Below, in pieces: positions 1 through 8,250 of a stretch of 64,000 nt of DNA. Position numbers and translations under genes: made by a program. The stretch is taken from NCBI GenBank assembly GCA_021463165.1, contig JAJTWY010000019.1:1-64000 (forward strand), given 5' to 3'. A model generated the notes under the pieces. The model made no database searches. It saw only the letters and a program-made list of their open reading frames with translations, and was not told where the DNA came from. Every line of letters starts with the position of its first letter. Position 1 is the stretch's first letter. The DNA is from Pyrinomonadaceae bacterium (GTDB lineage: Bacteria > Acidobacteriota > Blastocatellia > Pyrinomonadales > Pyrinomonadaceae).

Positions 1-125
1 TCTTTGATAACAGCGGCCCCTCTAAAATACCAATTGGGCCCGGAGGCATCCGCTTTACACGTAACCTGCGCCGACAAGGGCGTTACCACGATCAACCCAG
101 CAATAAACATTCGAATATATTTCAT
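1..125 (-). CDS. N-terminus of an exported protein (runs off the window)
   Basis: Reading leftwards from an ATG at 123-125, 41 codons stay open to the window edge. The product starts MKYIRMFIAGLIVV and continues TPLSAQVTC: a basic start, a hydrophobic core and an A-x-A-like cleavage region (LSA/Q), which is a convincing signal peptide. Nothing after the cleavage site is long enough to identify a family. The gene lies downstream of, and in the same direction as, the crotonase gene that ends at 297, about 170 bases away. It could belong to any secreted family. Confidence 0.6.
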   Translation of the reverse strand, partial: MKYIRMFIAGLIVVTPLSAQVTCKADASGPNWYFRGAAVIK

Positions 126-296
126 AAGATCATTATCTTCCGTTCGACTTCTTACCACTAGAAAGACAGGAGAATCAACAAAACCGTTATCCTACATCAT
201 TTTTCAAGAAACTTCGCGATGCCTTTCTTACAATCTTCCGTCATTCTGGCTGCGGCGTTGGTTCGGCACATGGACAGCCGAAGCGTGAAAAAACCG

Positions 297-1052
297 CTAC
301 TTGTTCAAAAACCTCGCAATTCCCTTTTTACAATCATCAGTCATTCGCGCTTTTGCATTCGCCTCAACGCCTTTCTTGAGCGCGGCAGTGAAATCGTCGC
401 CGTCGATTGCGTAGAGTAACTCTTTTGTCATCGTGACGGCGGATTTGCTGACGTTGGCGTAACGCGAGGCGTAGTCGGCAACGGCAATGGCGAAATCTTC
501 TTCTTCAAAAAGCTGATTGACAAGGCCGAGGTTTAGGGCTTCGGCGGCGGAGTATTCGAAACCGCGTGTTAGCAACTCAAAGCTTTTCTTTTCGCCGAGG
601 TTTCGGCGAAGTATTGCCGCCACCATCGCGGGCACGAAACCGATCTTGACCTCAGGATAACCAAATCTCGCCGTGTCCGTCGCCAGCACGAGATCACACG
701 CCGTCGCCAGCCCGCAGCCTCCGGCGAGAGCGCGGCCGTGAACGGCGGCGATGACCGGAACACGGACTTTGCGGATGAGTTCGAAAAGCTCGGCAAGCGA
801 GCGCGCATCTTCAAGATTTTCTTCATACGATGCGTCCGCGATCTTCTGTATTGACGCAAGATCGGCGCCTGAGCAAAAATCTTTTCCTTCACCGCGAATA
901 ACGATCGCCCGCACACTCTCATCGGCATCCGCTTCACGCAAAGCAGCTTTGAGCGCGGCGATCAACTCGTCATTCAGGGCATTACGCTTTTCCGGTCGAT
1001 TCATCGTGACGAATCGGACTGCGTCGATATCCTCGGTCAGGATCTCACTCAT
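297..1052 (-). CDS. Enoyl-CoA hydratase/isomerase family protein, LiuC-like
   Basis: A 251-residue crotonase-fold protein of normal length. The first oxyanion-hole segment is visible at about residues 57-64 (KDFCSGADL) and the second at about 108-116 (ALAGGCGLA). In classical enoyl-CoA hydratase two glutamates act in catalysis. Here the first position, after GGC, is glycine, while the second is kept (E134 in GYPEVKIGFVPA). That Gly/Glu pattern, and the PEVKIGFVPA segment, resemble methylglutaconyl-CoA or isohexenylglutaconyl-CoA hydratases (LiuC/AtuE) of leucine and acyclic terpene breakdown. The AtuA-like gene and the acyl-CoA carboxyltransferase nearby fit, but substrate is inference. No clear ribosome binding site precedes the ATG. 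Confidence 0.88.
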   Translation of the reverse strand: MSEILTEDIDAVRFVTMNRPEKRNALNDELIAALKAALREADADESVRAIVIRGEGKDFCSGADLASIQKIADASYEENLEDARSLAELFELIRKVRVPVIAAVHGRALAGGCGLATACDLVLATDTARFGYPEVKIGFVPAMVAAILRRNLGEKKSFELLTRGFEYSAAEALNLGLVNQLFEEEDFAIAVADYASRYANVSKSAVTMTKELLYAIDGDDFTAALKKGVEANAKARMTDDCKKGIARFLNK

Positions 1053-1141
1053 AAGAAAGCTACGAAAAACAAAGGGAATCGCCCGGAAAAGAGGATCATC
1101 TCTGTGCTAGTACTCATCACGATCTTTGCCGATCCAGCTTC

Positions 1142-3376
1142 TTAGAAAAACCTGGCTGCACGATCTATCTCAGCGGCAAGGCCTTCGAGGGTCCGGCTGA
1201 CGACGAGGATCTGCTGCTGCGCCTCGGTCCAGTCACGCTGTTCGAGAGCCTCGCGAATACCGGGCAAGGTCTTTACACCGTACCCAGTGTAAAAACCGGG
1301 CGCGTAGATCTGATGGCGAAACCAATCGCGACGGGGCAGGCCTTCCGACCGCGTCATGAGACGTTCGCTCTTGTACAATAGCTCGTCCAGTGATCTGCGG
1401 TCGGCCTGGGAGAGTTGTCTCCCGGCGGACGCTTTCTGAAACTCCGACGTACTGAGTTTGAGTTTCGCAACCGCATTTCGCAGAGGCTCGAAATTGAGGT
1501 TCGGCACCTCAGACTTCAATTTCGGGGTCGCTAGCCTATCGGTCGGGTCCTGTGCGGCCCGCCACATGCCGCTCGTGATCAACAAATTCGATGATCTTGC
1601 ATCCTCGCGCATCGAATCAGCCAGCCGGACGACCTCATTAGTGTAAACCCCGACCGTGTCGGTAAAGTTTTCAAAATCGAAAGGCAGCGTCTCGGCATTG
1701 GCCAAACGGAGTACGCTATAACCGCACACCTTCGCCAGAGCGATGCCATACGAAAAACCCGGATCGCTGAACCGCATGTAGTGTTCGAATGAGTCATAGA
1801 TCGAATGATATGAACCGCCGCCATCCTCGCCTCCAAAACCAAGGTTTAGCGAAGCGATACCCAAATGCTGCAAAAACGGTGTGTAATCCGAGCCTGACCC
1901 CAAGGCCCCGATGCGGAGGTCCGAACGCGACGCCAGTTCGCTTCTTTGCGACTCGGTTCCGCTCACCATTTGACGGGCTTTTGACCGTTCCCAAACAGAT
2001 ACGCCGGTCTGCGGATCGGGAATATCGCGGCCGACCCCATTGATGAATTTTTCGAGCGTATGCGAACCGCCCATGCCAAGAAAGCCGCGACCGTTGGAAT
2101 CGGTGTTGATGTAAACGGCCGCCTTCTGGCGAAGCTCATCGGCGTGCGTTTCAGCCCATTCGGTTGAACCTATCAGTCCCTGTTCTTCAGCATCCCAAGC
2201 CGCATAGATGATCGTACGCCGAGGCTTCCATCCAGATCTCAATAGCTCGCCAATAGCTCTCGCCTCTTCCATTTCGGCTACCAGGCCGCTGATCGGATCG
2301 TCTGCTCCGTTCACCCATGCATCGTGGTGGTTACCGCGAATGATCCACTGATCGGGCAATTCCGCACCTTTTATACGGGCGATCACGTTGTAGATCTTCT
2401 TGATATCCCAGTTGAATTCGAGCTTCATCCGGACCGTCGGCGTCGTGCCGCCGAAGTGATAGGTCACCGGCAAGGCTCCGCGCCAGGCGTCCGGAACGAC
2501 CGCTCCGTCCAGATTCCGCAGAAGTGGCAGCGCATCGCTGTACGATATTGGCAGGACAGGGATCTTGGTCAGCGTTTCTGCATTCTTTCGATCGATCCTT
2601 TTCGCATTTTTTACGGCTCCGATCCCCTTGGTCAAAGGGTCGCCCGGGTACAAAGGCATATCCATCACCGAGCCGCGCTGAACACCGTTCTCATTCCGAT
2701 GGGCTCCTTTTGGATAAACGTCGCCTTGGTAATATCCGTCGTTGCGGGGGTCAGAATAGATCAGGCATCCAACGGCGCCATTCTCCGCCGCGACCTTCGG
2801 TTTAATGCCTCGCCACGAGCCGCCATACCGCGAGATGACGATCTTGCCCCTTACGCTGATCCCGCGCCGTTCCAGTTCCTCGTAATCTGCCGGTGTGCCG
2901 TAGTTAACGTAAACCAACGGCCCGCTTACATCGCCGTCAATGGAAAACGCGTTGTATGTTGGCAGCTGTTCCTTTTGCTGCGTCGATGAGGCGTCGCCGG
3001 CAACGGGCGGCTCATTAAGTTTCAGTGAAAACTTCTCCGGCGCCGTCATCTGAACGATCCGTGTCTTGGGTGTCGGAAAGAGTACCTCGAACTCCTCGAT
3101 CTTTGTATCAAATCCCCATGACTTGAACTGAGCGGCAATGAATTCAGCATTCTGCTTTCCGTAAGCCGATCCTAGATGATGCGGTTTCGCTGACAGCCGC
3201 TTCATCCAGTCACGAAGATTCTCGGCCCTAAGAAACGAGTCAAACCTCGATTCAAGCGCCCGTTGATCGGCAGTTCCACGCGCAGTAAATCCCAACAGCG
3301 GCGTGTTTGGCGATTGAGCTAAGCTGAGATTTCCCAGCATGCATGTCATCAGAACGGTGGTCAGAAATACCCTCAT
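1142..3376 (-). CDS. Secreted M28-family peptidase, glutamate carboxypeptidase II-like
   Basis: A 744-residue exported zinc aminopeptidase or carboxypeptidase. A signal peptide (MRVFLTTVLMTCMLGNLSLAQ) is followed by an N-terminal segment, a protease-associated (PA) domain at about 150-300 with the VRGKIVISRYGG pattern, then the M28 catalytic core. Metal and catalytic residues are visible in NHHDAW and in the WDAEEQGLIGS segment, with a later SGSDYTPF segment near the third ligand region. The last ~150 residues match the helical dimerisation domain of the transferrin receptor/PSMA group, so the architecture is that of glutamate carboxypeptidase II. The start is fixed by AGGAG five bases before the ATG. 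It probably trims extracytoplasmic peptides for nutrition. Confidence 0.92.
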   Translation of the reverse strand: MRVFLTTVLMTCMLGNLSLAQSPNTPLLGFTARGTADQRALESRFDSFLRAENLRDWMKRLSAKPHHLGSAYGKQNAEFIAAQFKSWGFDTKIEEFEVLFPTPKTRIVQMTAPEKFSLKLNEPPVAGDASSTQQKEQLPTYNAFSIDGDVSGPLVYVNYGTPADYEELERRGISVRGKIVISRYGGSWRGIKPKVAAENGAVGCLIYSDPRNDGYYQGDVYPKGAHRNENGVQRGSVMDMPLYPGDPLTKGIGAVKNAKRIDRKNAETLTKIPVLPISYSDALPLLRNLDGAVVPDAWRGALPVTYHFGGTTPTVRMKLEFNWDIKKIYNVIARIKGAELPDQWIIRGNHHDAWVNGADDPISGLVAEMEEARAIGELLRSGWKPRRTIIYAAWDAEEQGLIGSTEWAETHADELRQKAAVYINTDSNGRGFLGMGGSHTLEKFINGVGRDIPDPQTGVSVWERSKARQMVSGTESQRSELASRSDLRIGALGSGSDYTPFLQHLGIASLNLGFGGEDGGGSYHSIYDSFEHYMRFSDPGFSYGIALAKVCGYSVLRLANAETLPFDFENFTDTVGVYTNEVVRLADSMREDARSSNLLITSGMWRAAQDPTDRLATPKLKSEVPNLNFEPLRNAVAKLKLSTSEFQKASAGRQLSQADRRSLDELLYKSERLMTRSEGLPRRDWFRHQIYAPGFYTGYGVKTLPGIREALEQRDWTEAQQQILVVSRTLEGLAAEIDRAARFF

Positions 3377-3676
3377 TGTTTCTCCTGATTGGTGATATTT
3401 TTAGCGGACTTGGTGTAAATTCATTCTATCAGAAATCTCTCGATTTATCGGTTGGAGGGGTGCTTTAGACAATTTCGGGAAAGGGACATCAGCTCGTGTC
3501 GAGTGATCGATACGACTGATGGAACACGTTCGATCGGTGGAGTCGTAAGGCGATAAATACGACTGGCTGACTAGGGCTCGAACATGATCTTCCAGCTGGT
3601 CGGATCGGATGGAATTCCCTCGCTCATTGCTCAACTGCGGAAGAAGTCCCAACGGCAATGATCGGCGTACCTACCG
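3377..3676. other. Intergenic region with repeated 7-mer, leader of the M28 gene
   Basis: No convincing gene lies in these 300 bases. The one open frame (minus strand, 3401-3658) has no family resemblance and unnatural composition. TACGACT occurs at 3511-3517 and 3558-3564, and its inverse AGTCGTA at 3541-3547, so the middle copy could pair with either neighbour. The region is the 5' leader and promoter zone of the M28 peptidase. A TAGAAT hexamer on the minus strand is a possible -10 box, without a good -35. Confidence 0.3.
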
Positions 3677-4030
3677 TTAGGACCTGCTGTCGATTCCCAA
3701 TTCCTTCGCTTCCCGGTCATCTATCTCAATGTACATCCGCAGCAAGGCGGTCGAAAACGTCTTTCCTTGTGCGTCGGTCATCAGGCTCTTTGTGCCGCCT
3801 CCGCCGAGACTTTCGTGCAGCAAAAAATTCAGGGCCTTGAGGTTCGGGAGTTCAAACCGCTCGACTCCGCCTTTTACCATTGAGCCGAAGTGGTCTTTCA
3901 CGCGTTCCGCCGTGACCTCGCGTACGATCGTTGGGTAATATTCAGGTTTGAGGGCGATCAAGCCCACATTTGCAGTATCGCCTTTGTCGCCCGAGCGGGC
4001 GTGGGCGATGTCAACCAATTGGATCCGCAT
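3677..4030 (-). CDS. AtuA-like C-terminal domain protein
   Basis: A 117-residue protein, MRIQLVDIAHARSGDKGDTA onward, matching the ferredoxin-fold domain found at the C-terminus of AtuA (acyclic terpene utilisation) and also encoded as a separate small protein. The ARSGDKGDTANVG segment and the late glycine run LGGGGTKSL are the recognisable marks. Its biochemical role is not established. It often sits with acyl-CoA carboxylase and crotonase genes of branched or terpenoid acid breakdown. Here it is last in a tight minus-strand operon, 6 bases after the methyltransferase gene, with a crotonase at the head. The catalytic partner domain of full-length AtuA is not visible in this window. Confidence 0.8.
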   Translation of the reverse strand: MRIQLVDIAHARSGDKGDTANVGLIALKPEYYPTIVREVTAERVKDHFGSMVKGGVERFELPNLKALNFLLHESLGGGGTKSLMTDAQGKTFSTALLRMYIEIDDREAKELGIDSRS

Positions 4031-4036
4031 AAACTT

Positions 4037-4753
4037 CTATTCAAATATAAGAAAATAATCCATCCTATCCGGCTTCACAAAATCATATTGTCCCTTCAGT
4101 TTGAAGCCGGCCTGCTTCATTTCATTCATGACGGTTTCGGCATCGAGGCCATGGTCCTCGCCGTTGCCTCCTCGGTCGATGATACCAACGAGCCCACCCT
4201 TCCTAACCGCCAATCTGAGTTTTTTCATCAGAACGACGGGTTCGGCGATCTCATGATAGGTCTTGAGGATAAGAACGGCATCCACTAAGTTCGCGGCCAG
4301 CATCGGGTCGTCGAATTTGCCGAGAACGGTTCGGATATTCACAAAACCTTCGCTCCTGGCACGCTGGGCGATGTGATCCAAGAAAGCCTGATTGATATCG
4401 ACCGCGAAGACCTGTCCGCTCTTTCCGACCCGCTTTGCCGCCCGTACAGTGAACCAACCTGATCCGGCGCCGATGTCGGCCACAGTCCTGCCCTCAGCGA
4501 TACCAAGGAGGTCCATCACCCGATCGATCTGCAGGTTCTTGTCACGAGCCGGATCTTCGAATATCGACAGATCGCCCGTAAACGGCTCGCTGGTCTTTCG
4601 TGTCGTTTTGTCCGGAAGCGCCGGTGTCGGAGTAGCTTCTGCGGCTGATGCAACCTGTTCAACAGGTTTCGCACTGCTCGAGAAAAACAGTGTGGCGAAA
4701 ACCAGCATCAGCCAGAGCTTTAGTCCGATCAATGTAGCAATGGATCTTTTCAT
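4037..4753 (-). CDS. Exported class I SAM-dependent methyltransferase-like protein
   Basis: The 238-residue product has a Rossmann methyltransferase core: motif I VADIGAGSGWFTVRAA at about 90-105, then VFAVDIN, which supplies the acidic ribose-binding residue. Before it comes a clear N-terminal hydrophobic segment (about residues 8-28, LKLWLMLVFATLFFSSSA) and a low-complexity spacer, so it looks exported or membrane-anchored, odd for an enzyme that needs cytoplasmic S-adenosylmethionine. The ATG overlaps the stop of the upstream crotonase (4750-4753, ATGA), which implies translational coupling, and the AtuA-like gene follows 6 bases later. The methyl acceptor is unknown. The hydrophobic start may be a membrane anchor facing the cytoplasm instead. 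Confidence 0.78.
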   Translation of the reverse strand: MKRSIATLIGLKLWLMLVFATLFFSSSAKPVEQVASAAEATPTPALPDKTTRKTSEPFTGDLSIFEDPARDKNLQIDRVMDLLGIAEGRTVADIGAGSGWFTVRAAKRVGKSGQVFAVDINQAFLDHIAQRARSEGFVNIRTVLGKFDDPMLAANLVDAVLILKTYHEIAEPVVLMKKLRLAVRKGGLVGIIDRGGNGEDHGLDAETVMNEMKQAGFKLKGQYDFVKPDRMDYFLIFE

Positions 4754-5358
4754 GCGGCCTCGGTCTCGCCTTTATCGAGTTTCAAGAGTTCATTGTTAAA
4801 TATATCATCCGCAACCAGATCGACAAGGCCAATGCTTAAGGCACGTTCAGCGTCGATCGGTGAGGCGGTAAAGAACATTTCGAGTGCGTTTGCCTGCCCG
4901 ATGAGTCTTGGAAGCCGCTGCGTTCCGCCCCAGCCGGTTATGATCCCAAGCCCTGTTCCGGGATGCGCGAAGTGTGCTGCAGCAGATGCGATCCGTAGAT
5001 CGCAGGCAAGCGCAAGATCGAGCGCTCCGCCAAAACAAAACCCGTTTATCGCAGCAACGGTTCGCTGCGGCAGTTCGTCGACGAGTTTCATCAGTCCCTG
5101 TCCTTTCTCAGCAAACGCTCGAGATGTCTCCGCCGTGGTGACAGCGATCTCGCGAAGATCGGCTCCGGAGGCAAAGCTATTCTCCGACCCGGTGAACACG
5201 ACGGTGTTGACACCGCCGAGTTGGTCAGGCTTCAGAACTTCGTATAGCTGGTCGATGACGTTTACAGAGAGCGGGTTTCTGATCTCGGGCCGGATAAACC
5301 CAATTGTCAGGATATCGCCGCTTCTTTCTGCCCTTATCTCGTTCGACTTTGACTCCAT
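4750..5358 (-). CDS. Short enoyl-CoA hydratase/isomerase family protein
   Basis: A 202-residue crotonase-fold protein, about 55 residues shorter than the usual 255-260, missing the C-terminal helices that normally close the active site and help trimerisation. Oxyanion-hole segments are present (NSFASGADL; CFGGALDLALACD). The first catalytic glutamate position carries aspartate, and the second lies in HPGTGLGIITG, where glycine replaces the usual glutamate. It may therefore be a weak hydratase, an isomerase or a non-catalytic CoA binder. It heads a coupled operon with the methyltransferase-like and AtuA-like genes. A TATTAT hexamer at 5368-5373 lies so close to the ATG that the transcript would be almost leaderless. 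The shortness is natural, as the stop overlaps the next start. Confidence 0.85.
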   Translation of the reverse strand: MESKSNEIRAERSGDILTIGFIRPEIRNPLSVNVIDQLYEVLKPDQLGGVNTVVFTGSENSFASGADLREIAVTTAETSRAFAEKGQGLMKLVDELPQRTVAAINGFCFGGALDLALACDLRIASAAAHFAHPGTGLGIITGWGGTQRLPRLIGQANALEMFFTASPIDAERALSIGLVDLVADDIFNNELLKLDKGETEAA

Positions 5359-5401
5359 TCAGGTCTAATAATAGAACCGTCCCGGTAAGAACGCTAAACC
5401 T

Positions 5402-6028
5402 ATGTTCCGTACAAACAAAGCCCATCCATGGCATGGCATTGAGATCGGCACCTCGGCCCCAGCAGAGGTGACGGTTTTTATCGAGATCGTTCCTCGTGAC
5501 ACGGTCAAATACGAGGTTGACAAGGAAACAGGATATCTGAAGATCGACCGTCCGCAGCAGTACTCAAATGTCGTCCCGGCAAACTACGGCTTCATCCCAC
5601 GGACCTATTGTGGCGACGGGATCGCAGCACTCGCACGAGAAAAAGCCTCGCAGACGATCAGCAAGGGCGATCACGACCCGCTGGATATCCTCGTCTTGTC
5701 CGAGCATCATATTCCTCGGGGCGACATTATCCTGAAAGCCCGGCCGATCGGCGGTTTTTGCCTGATCGACGGCGGCGAGGCTGACGACAAGATAATCGCT
5801 GTGCTAAAAGGGGATAAAGTGTTCGAGCAATACACCGATGTATCGCAGCTGCCGAAAGGAATACTCGAGCGTTTCAAGCACTACTTTCTTACCTACAAAT
5901 CCCTTCCGGACGAACCAAACAGGTGCGAGATCGCCTTTTCCTACGGCCGGCCGGAATCATACAATGTGATCCGCACAGCGATAGCCGACTACGAGAATCT
6001 GTTAGAAGGTTCGGGAAATTCAAAGTAG
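5402..6028 (+). CDS. ppa: Inorganic pyrophosphatase, family I
   Basis: A 208-residue soluble pyrophosphatase that hydrolyses PPi to two phosphates and pulls biosynthetic reactions forward. The family signature D-x-D-P-x-D is present in GDHDPLDILVL, with the further acidic cluster GGEADDKIIAV, and the N-terminal HPWHGIEIG and the VPRDTVKYEVDKETG substrate segment are typical. Length is slightly above the usual 170-180 because of an insert around residues 75-90 (GIAALAREKASQTI), seen in some larger homologues. The gene diverges from the crotonase operon with only 43 bases between, and converges on the small exported gene, overlapping it by 9 bases. No strong Shine-Dalgarno precedes the ATG. Confidence 0.96.
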   Translation: MFRTNKAHPWHGIEIGTSAPAEVTVFIEIVPRDTVKYEVDKETGYLKIDRPQQYSNVVPANYGFIPRTYCGDGIAALAREKASQTISKGDHDPLDILVLSEHHIPRGDIILKARPIGGFCLIDGGEADDKIIAVLKGDKVFEQYTDVSQLPKGILERFKHYFLTYKSLPDEPNRCEIAFSYGRPESYNVIRTAIADYENLLEGSGNSK

Positions 6029-6361
6029 GGCAAGTTTTACGGCATGCGGCAGGACCTTTACCGCGATCTTGGGTGACTTCTTTAGGGCATAAATGGCGAC
6101 CTTTGGCGCGGCCTTGAGGAGGAGACCCTTCACAATGTTGCCTGCAACGTCTCTTACCACAAATCGCGTCGTCACCCATGCGGCTTTCGCAGCCGAGCCG
6201 ACTACTACTACCGCCACCTTTCCCGTTCCCCTGATCGCTGCCGCTGCCACGGATCGGCTACCGGCATCCGGCTTTGTGGACCTTTGCTGCGCAGGTGCGA
6301 ATGCCGTTATCACTAATAGAAAAGCGCAGGCGATCAGCGCCTTTTGGACAAAACATCTCAT
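6020..6361 (-). CDS. Small exported protein of unknown function
   Basis: A 113-residue protein with a signal peptide (KALIACAFLLVITAFAPAQQ) and a mature part of about 88 residues rich in alanine, valine and lysine. The mature part looks like amphipathic or weakly hydrophobic helices (KVAVVVVGSAAKAAWVTTRF; PKVAIYALKKSPKIAVKVL). No known family is recognised. It could associate with the membrane surface. Its last 9 bases overlap the end of ppa on the opposite strand. The long hydrophobic and basic tail makes a real coding region plausible, but there are no homologues I can name. Confidence 0.55.
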   Translation of the reverse strand: MRCFVQKALIACAFLLVITAFAPAQQRSTKPDAGSRSVAAAAIRGTGKVAVVVVGSAAKAAWVTTRFVVRDVAGNIVKGLLLKAAPKVAIYALKKSPKIAVKVLPHAVKLALL

Positions 6362-6469
6362 ATCTATCGTGGAGTTCTTGTGGGATTCTAGCGGGGCCGC
6401 ACTTCGACGGCTAATTTAACTATATTCTTTTGTGCCGAATTTTGGAAGAGATTTCTCCGGAGATCGTGG

Positions 6470-6547
6470 GCAAGGCCGCGTCAAAGCCGAGGAAACAATG
6501 AAATAACTCCAGCTTTGAAGTTACGCGATACGTACTGGCGGCCTTGC
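6470..6547. other. Candidate structured element (three-way junction-like)
   Basis: In the 254-base gap between two minus-strand genes, a perfect 10-base inverted repeat GCAAGGCCGC (6470-6479) / GCGGCCTTGC (6538-6547) encloses two more hairpins. The first pairs TCAAAGC (6481-6487) with GCTTTGA (6512-6518), extended by GAG/CTC. The second pairs AGT-ACG (6519-6525, one bulge) with CGT-ACT (6531-6536) around a CGATA loop. Together they could fold as a closed multi-branch structure of 78 bases on either strand. It could be a small RNA, a leader of the small exported gene, or a palindromic mobile repeat. No T-tract follows it. Confidence 0.4.
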
Positions 6548-6615
6548 TTGCGCATAGCAAAGTGTTAATCGATATCGAAATCCCGATTTTCCGGAAAAAT
6601 CACGGTGATCGAGGT

Positions 6616-8250
6616 TCAGATCTGAGGCAAAACGAAGGCACCGATGTGCGGGGTTCGTGTATTTTGGCAGGTTTCCAGGCTGAGGATCAGAGAATCACGT
6701 ACGTCCTCGGGGGTGACAATGGCATCGACGAGCCCGCGGGCCGCAGCGTGTTTGGCATCGAGTTCACGGTCGTAGGTCTCGCGCACCTTCTGCATTTCTG
6801 CTCGAAGAGCTTCGTTCGGTTCCTGTCCCGCCGCTTGCAGTTTCTCAAGCTGGGTCCCGAAGATCGCCTGAACAGCGCTATCGCCTTCCATCACTCCCAT
6901 CCGGCCGGTCGGTAGTGAGAAGATGAAGTCGGGGTCAAAGCCCTGGCCGGCCATCGCATAATAGCCCGCACCGCTCGCGTGATTGACGGTGAGAACTATC
7001 TTCGGAATCGTCGCTGTTGCCATCGCCTCGACGAAACGCGCACCGGCACGTATGATCCCGCTGTGCTCGGCCTCCGCACCGACCATAAAACCGCTGACGT
7101 CCTGAACAAACAGTAGCGGCGTCGAATGCCGGTCGCAGTTCTCAATAAAATATGCCGTTTTCTCCGCTGATTCGGTGTAAACAATACCTCCAAATCGGGG
7201 CGGCTCACCCGGCCTGCCCTTCACCATACCGCGCGAGTTTGCGATCACGCCGACCAGAATTCCTCCGATCCGGGCAGTGCCGCAGATCATCTCCTTCGCA
7301 TAATCGGCCTGGAATTCGTCGATCGGGCCATCGAGGATCGCGTCAAGCACGGCGCGCATGTCATAGGGCGCTCGGTGATCGACGGGAAGGATGTCATAAA
7401 GGTCAGCACCGCGCGTATGAGCCGACGTCTCCGCCTCGGTATCCACTCCGCAGGCTGATGCGGGCCGCCCTGTCTTTTCATAGGGCAACTCGCTAATGAT
7501 CTGCCTGATCTTGGCAAGGCACTCCGTGTCATCCTTGGTCCGATAGTGGGCCACACCCGAGACCGCATTGTGTGTCATGGCTCCGCCAAGCGTCTCGTTG
7601 TCGATCGTCTGCCCGGTCGCACCCTTGACAAGATTCGCCCCGCCGAGGCCCATGAATGATGTGCCCTCGACCATCAGAATAACGTCCGACAAGGCCGGCA
7701 GGTAAGCTCCGCCCGCAACGCACATTCCCATCACGGCCGAGATCTGCGGAACCTTGAGATAACGCCGCATGATCGAGTTGTAATAGAAGATCCGGGCCGC
7801 TCCGTATTGGCCCGGGAAAACGCCGCCTTGGTAGGGCAGATTCACACCCGCAGAATCGACGAGGTAAACTATCGGCACGCGATTTCGCATCGCGATCTCT
7901 TGGGCCCGCAGGATCTTCTTGATCGTTTCCGGATACCACGCACCTGCCTTGATAGTCGCATCGTTGGCCACGACCACGCATTCCCGGCCGCTGATCTTGC
8001 CGACCACGGTGACAACGGCTGCAGCCGGGGCTTGGCCATTATACTCATCGTAGGCGACAAGAAGCCCTATCTCCTGGCTGAATGTTCCTTGATCGAGAAG
8101 TAAGTCAATTCGCTCACGAGCCGTCAGCTTACCCTGCGAATGGATCTTGGCGACCTTAGCCTCACCGCCGCCAAGTTTTAGCCTGGCTTCGAGCTCAAGA
8201 TATTCGCTGGTCAGGGTTCGAAGGCGTGTTGTTGCAGGTGAGTCAGTCAT
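6616..8250 (-). CDS. Acyl-CoA carboxylase, carboxyltransferase (beta) subunit
   Basis: The carboxyltransferase subunit of a biotin-dependent acyl-CoA carboxylase of the methylcrotonyl-/propionyl-CoA type: it moves CO2 from biotin to an acyl-CoA. Both crotonase-like halves are present: the N half with ARERIDLLLD, VVANDATIKAGAWYP and GGAYLPALSD, and the C half with RFGGIVYTESAEKTA, VQDVSGFMVG and NHASGAGYYAMAG. The GTWYP-type segment and PYQGGVFPGQYG fit methylcrotonyl- or geranyl-CoA carboxylase best. I choose the ATG at 8250 (544 residues, MTDSPATTRL) since the 28 extra residues upstream are not family-like and lie in the preceding gene. That start overlaps the ATP-grasp stop by 8 bases. The biotin carboxylase partner is not in this window. 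Confidence 0.93.
   Translation of the reverse strand: MTDSPATTRLRTLTSEYLELEARLKLGGGEAKVAKIHSQGKLTARERIDLLLDQGTFSQEIGLLVAYDEYNGQAPAAAVVTVVGKISGRECVVVANDATIKAGAWYPETIKKILRAQEIAMRNRVPIVYLVDSAGVNLPYQGGVFPGQYGAARIFYYNSIMRRYLKVPQISAVMGMCVAGGAYLPALSDVILMVEGTSFMGLGGANLVKGATGQTIDNETLGGAMTHNAVSGVAHYRTKDDTECLAKIRQIISELPYEKTGRPASACGVDTEAETSAHTRGADLYDILPVDHRAPYDMRAVLDAILDGPIDEFQADYAKEMICGTARIGGILVGVIANSRGMVKGRPGEPPRFGGIVYTESAEKTAYFIENCDRHSTPLLFVQDVSGFMVGAEAEHSGIIRAGARFVEAMATATIPKIVLTVNHASGAGYYAMAGQGFDPDFIFSLPTGRMGVMEGDSAVQAIFGTQLEKLQAAGQEPNEALRAEMQKVRETYDRELDAKHAAARGLVDAIVTPEDVRDSLILSLETCQNTRTPHIGAFVLPQI

Noticed and set aside
3401..3658. Open frame of 85 codons on the minus strand ahead of the M28 gene
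   Set aside because: No family-like pattern, no ribosome binding site, and it covers a leader region with inverted repeats.
6020..6028. Nine-base tail-to-tail overlap of ppa and the small exported gene
   Set aside because: Ordinary convergent overlap with no sign of a frameshift or antisense control.
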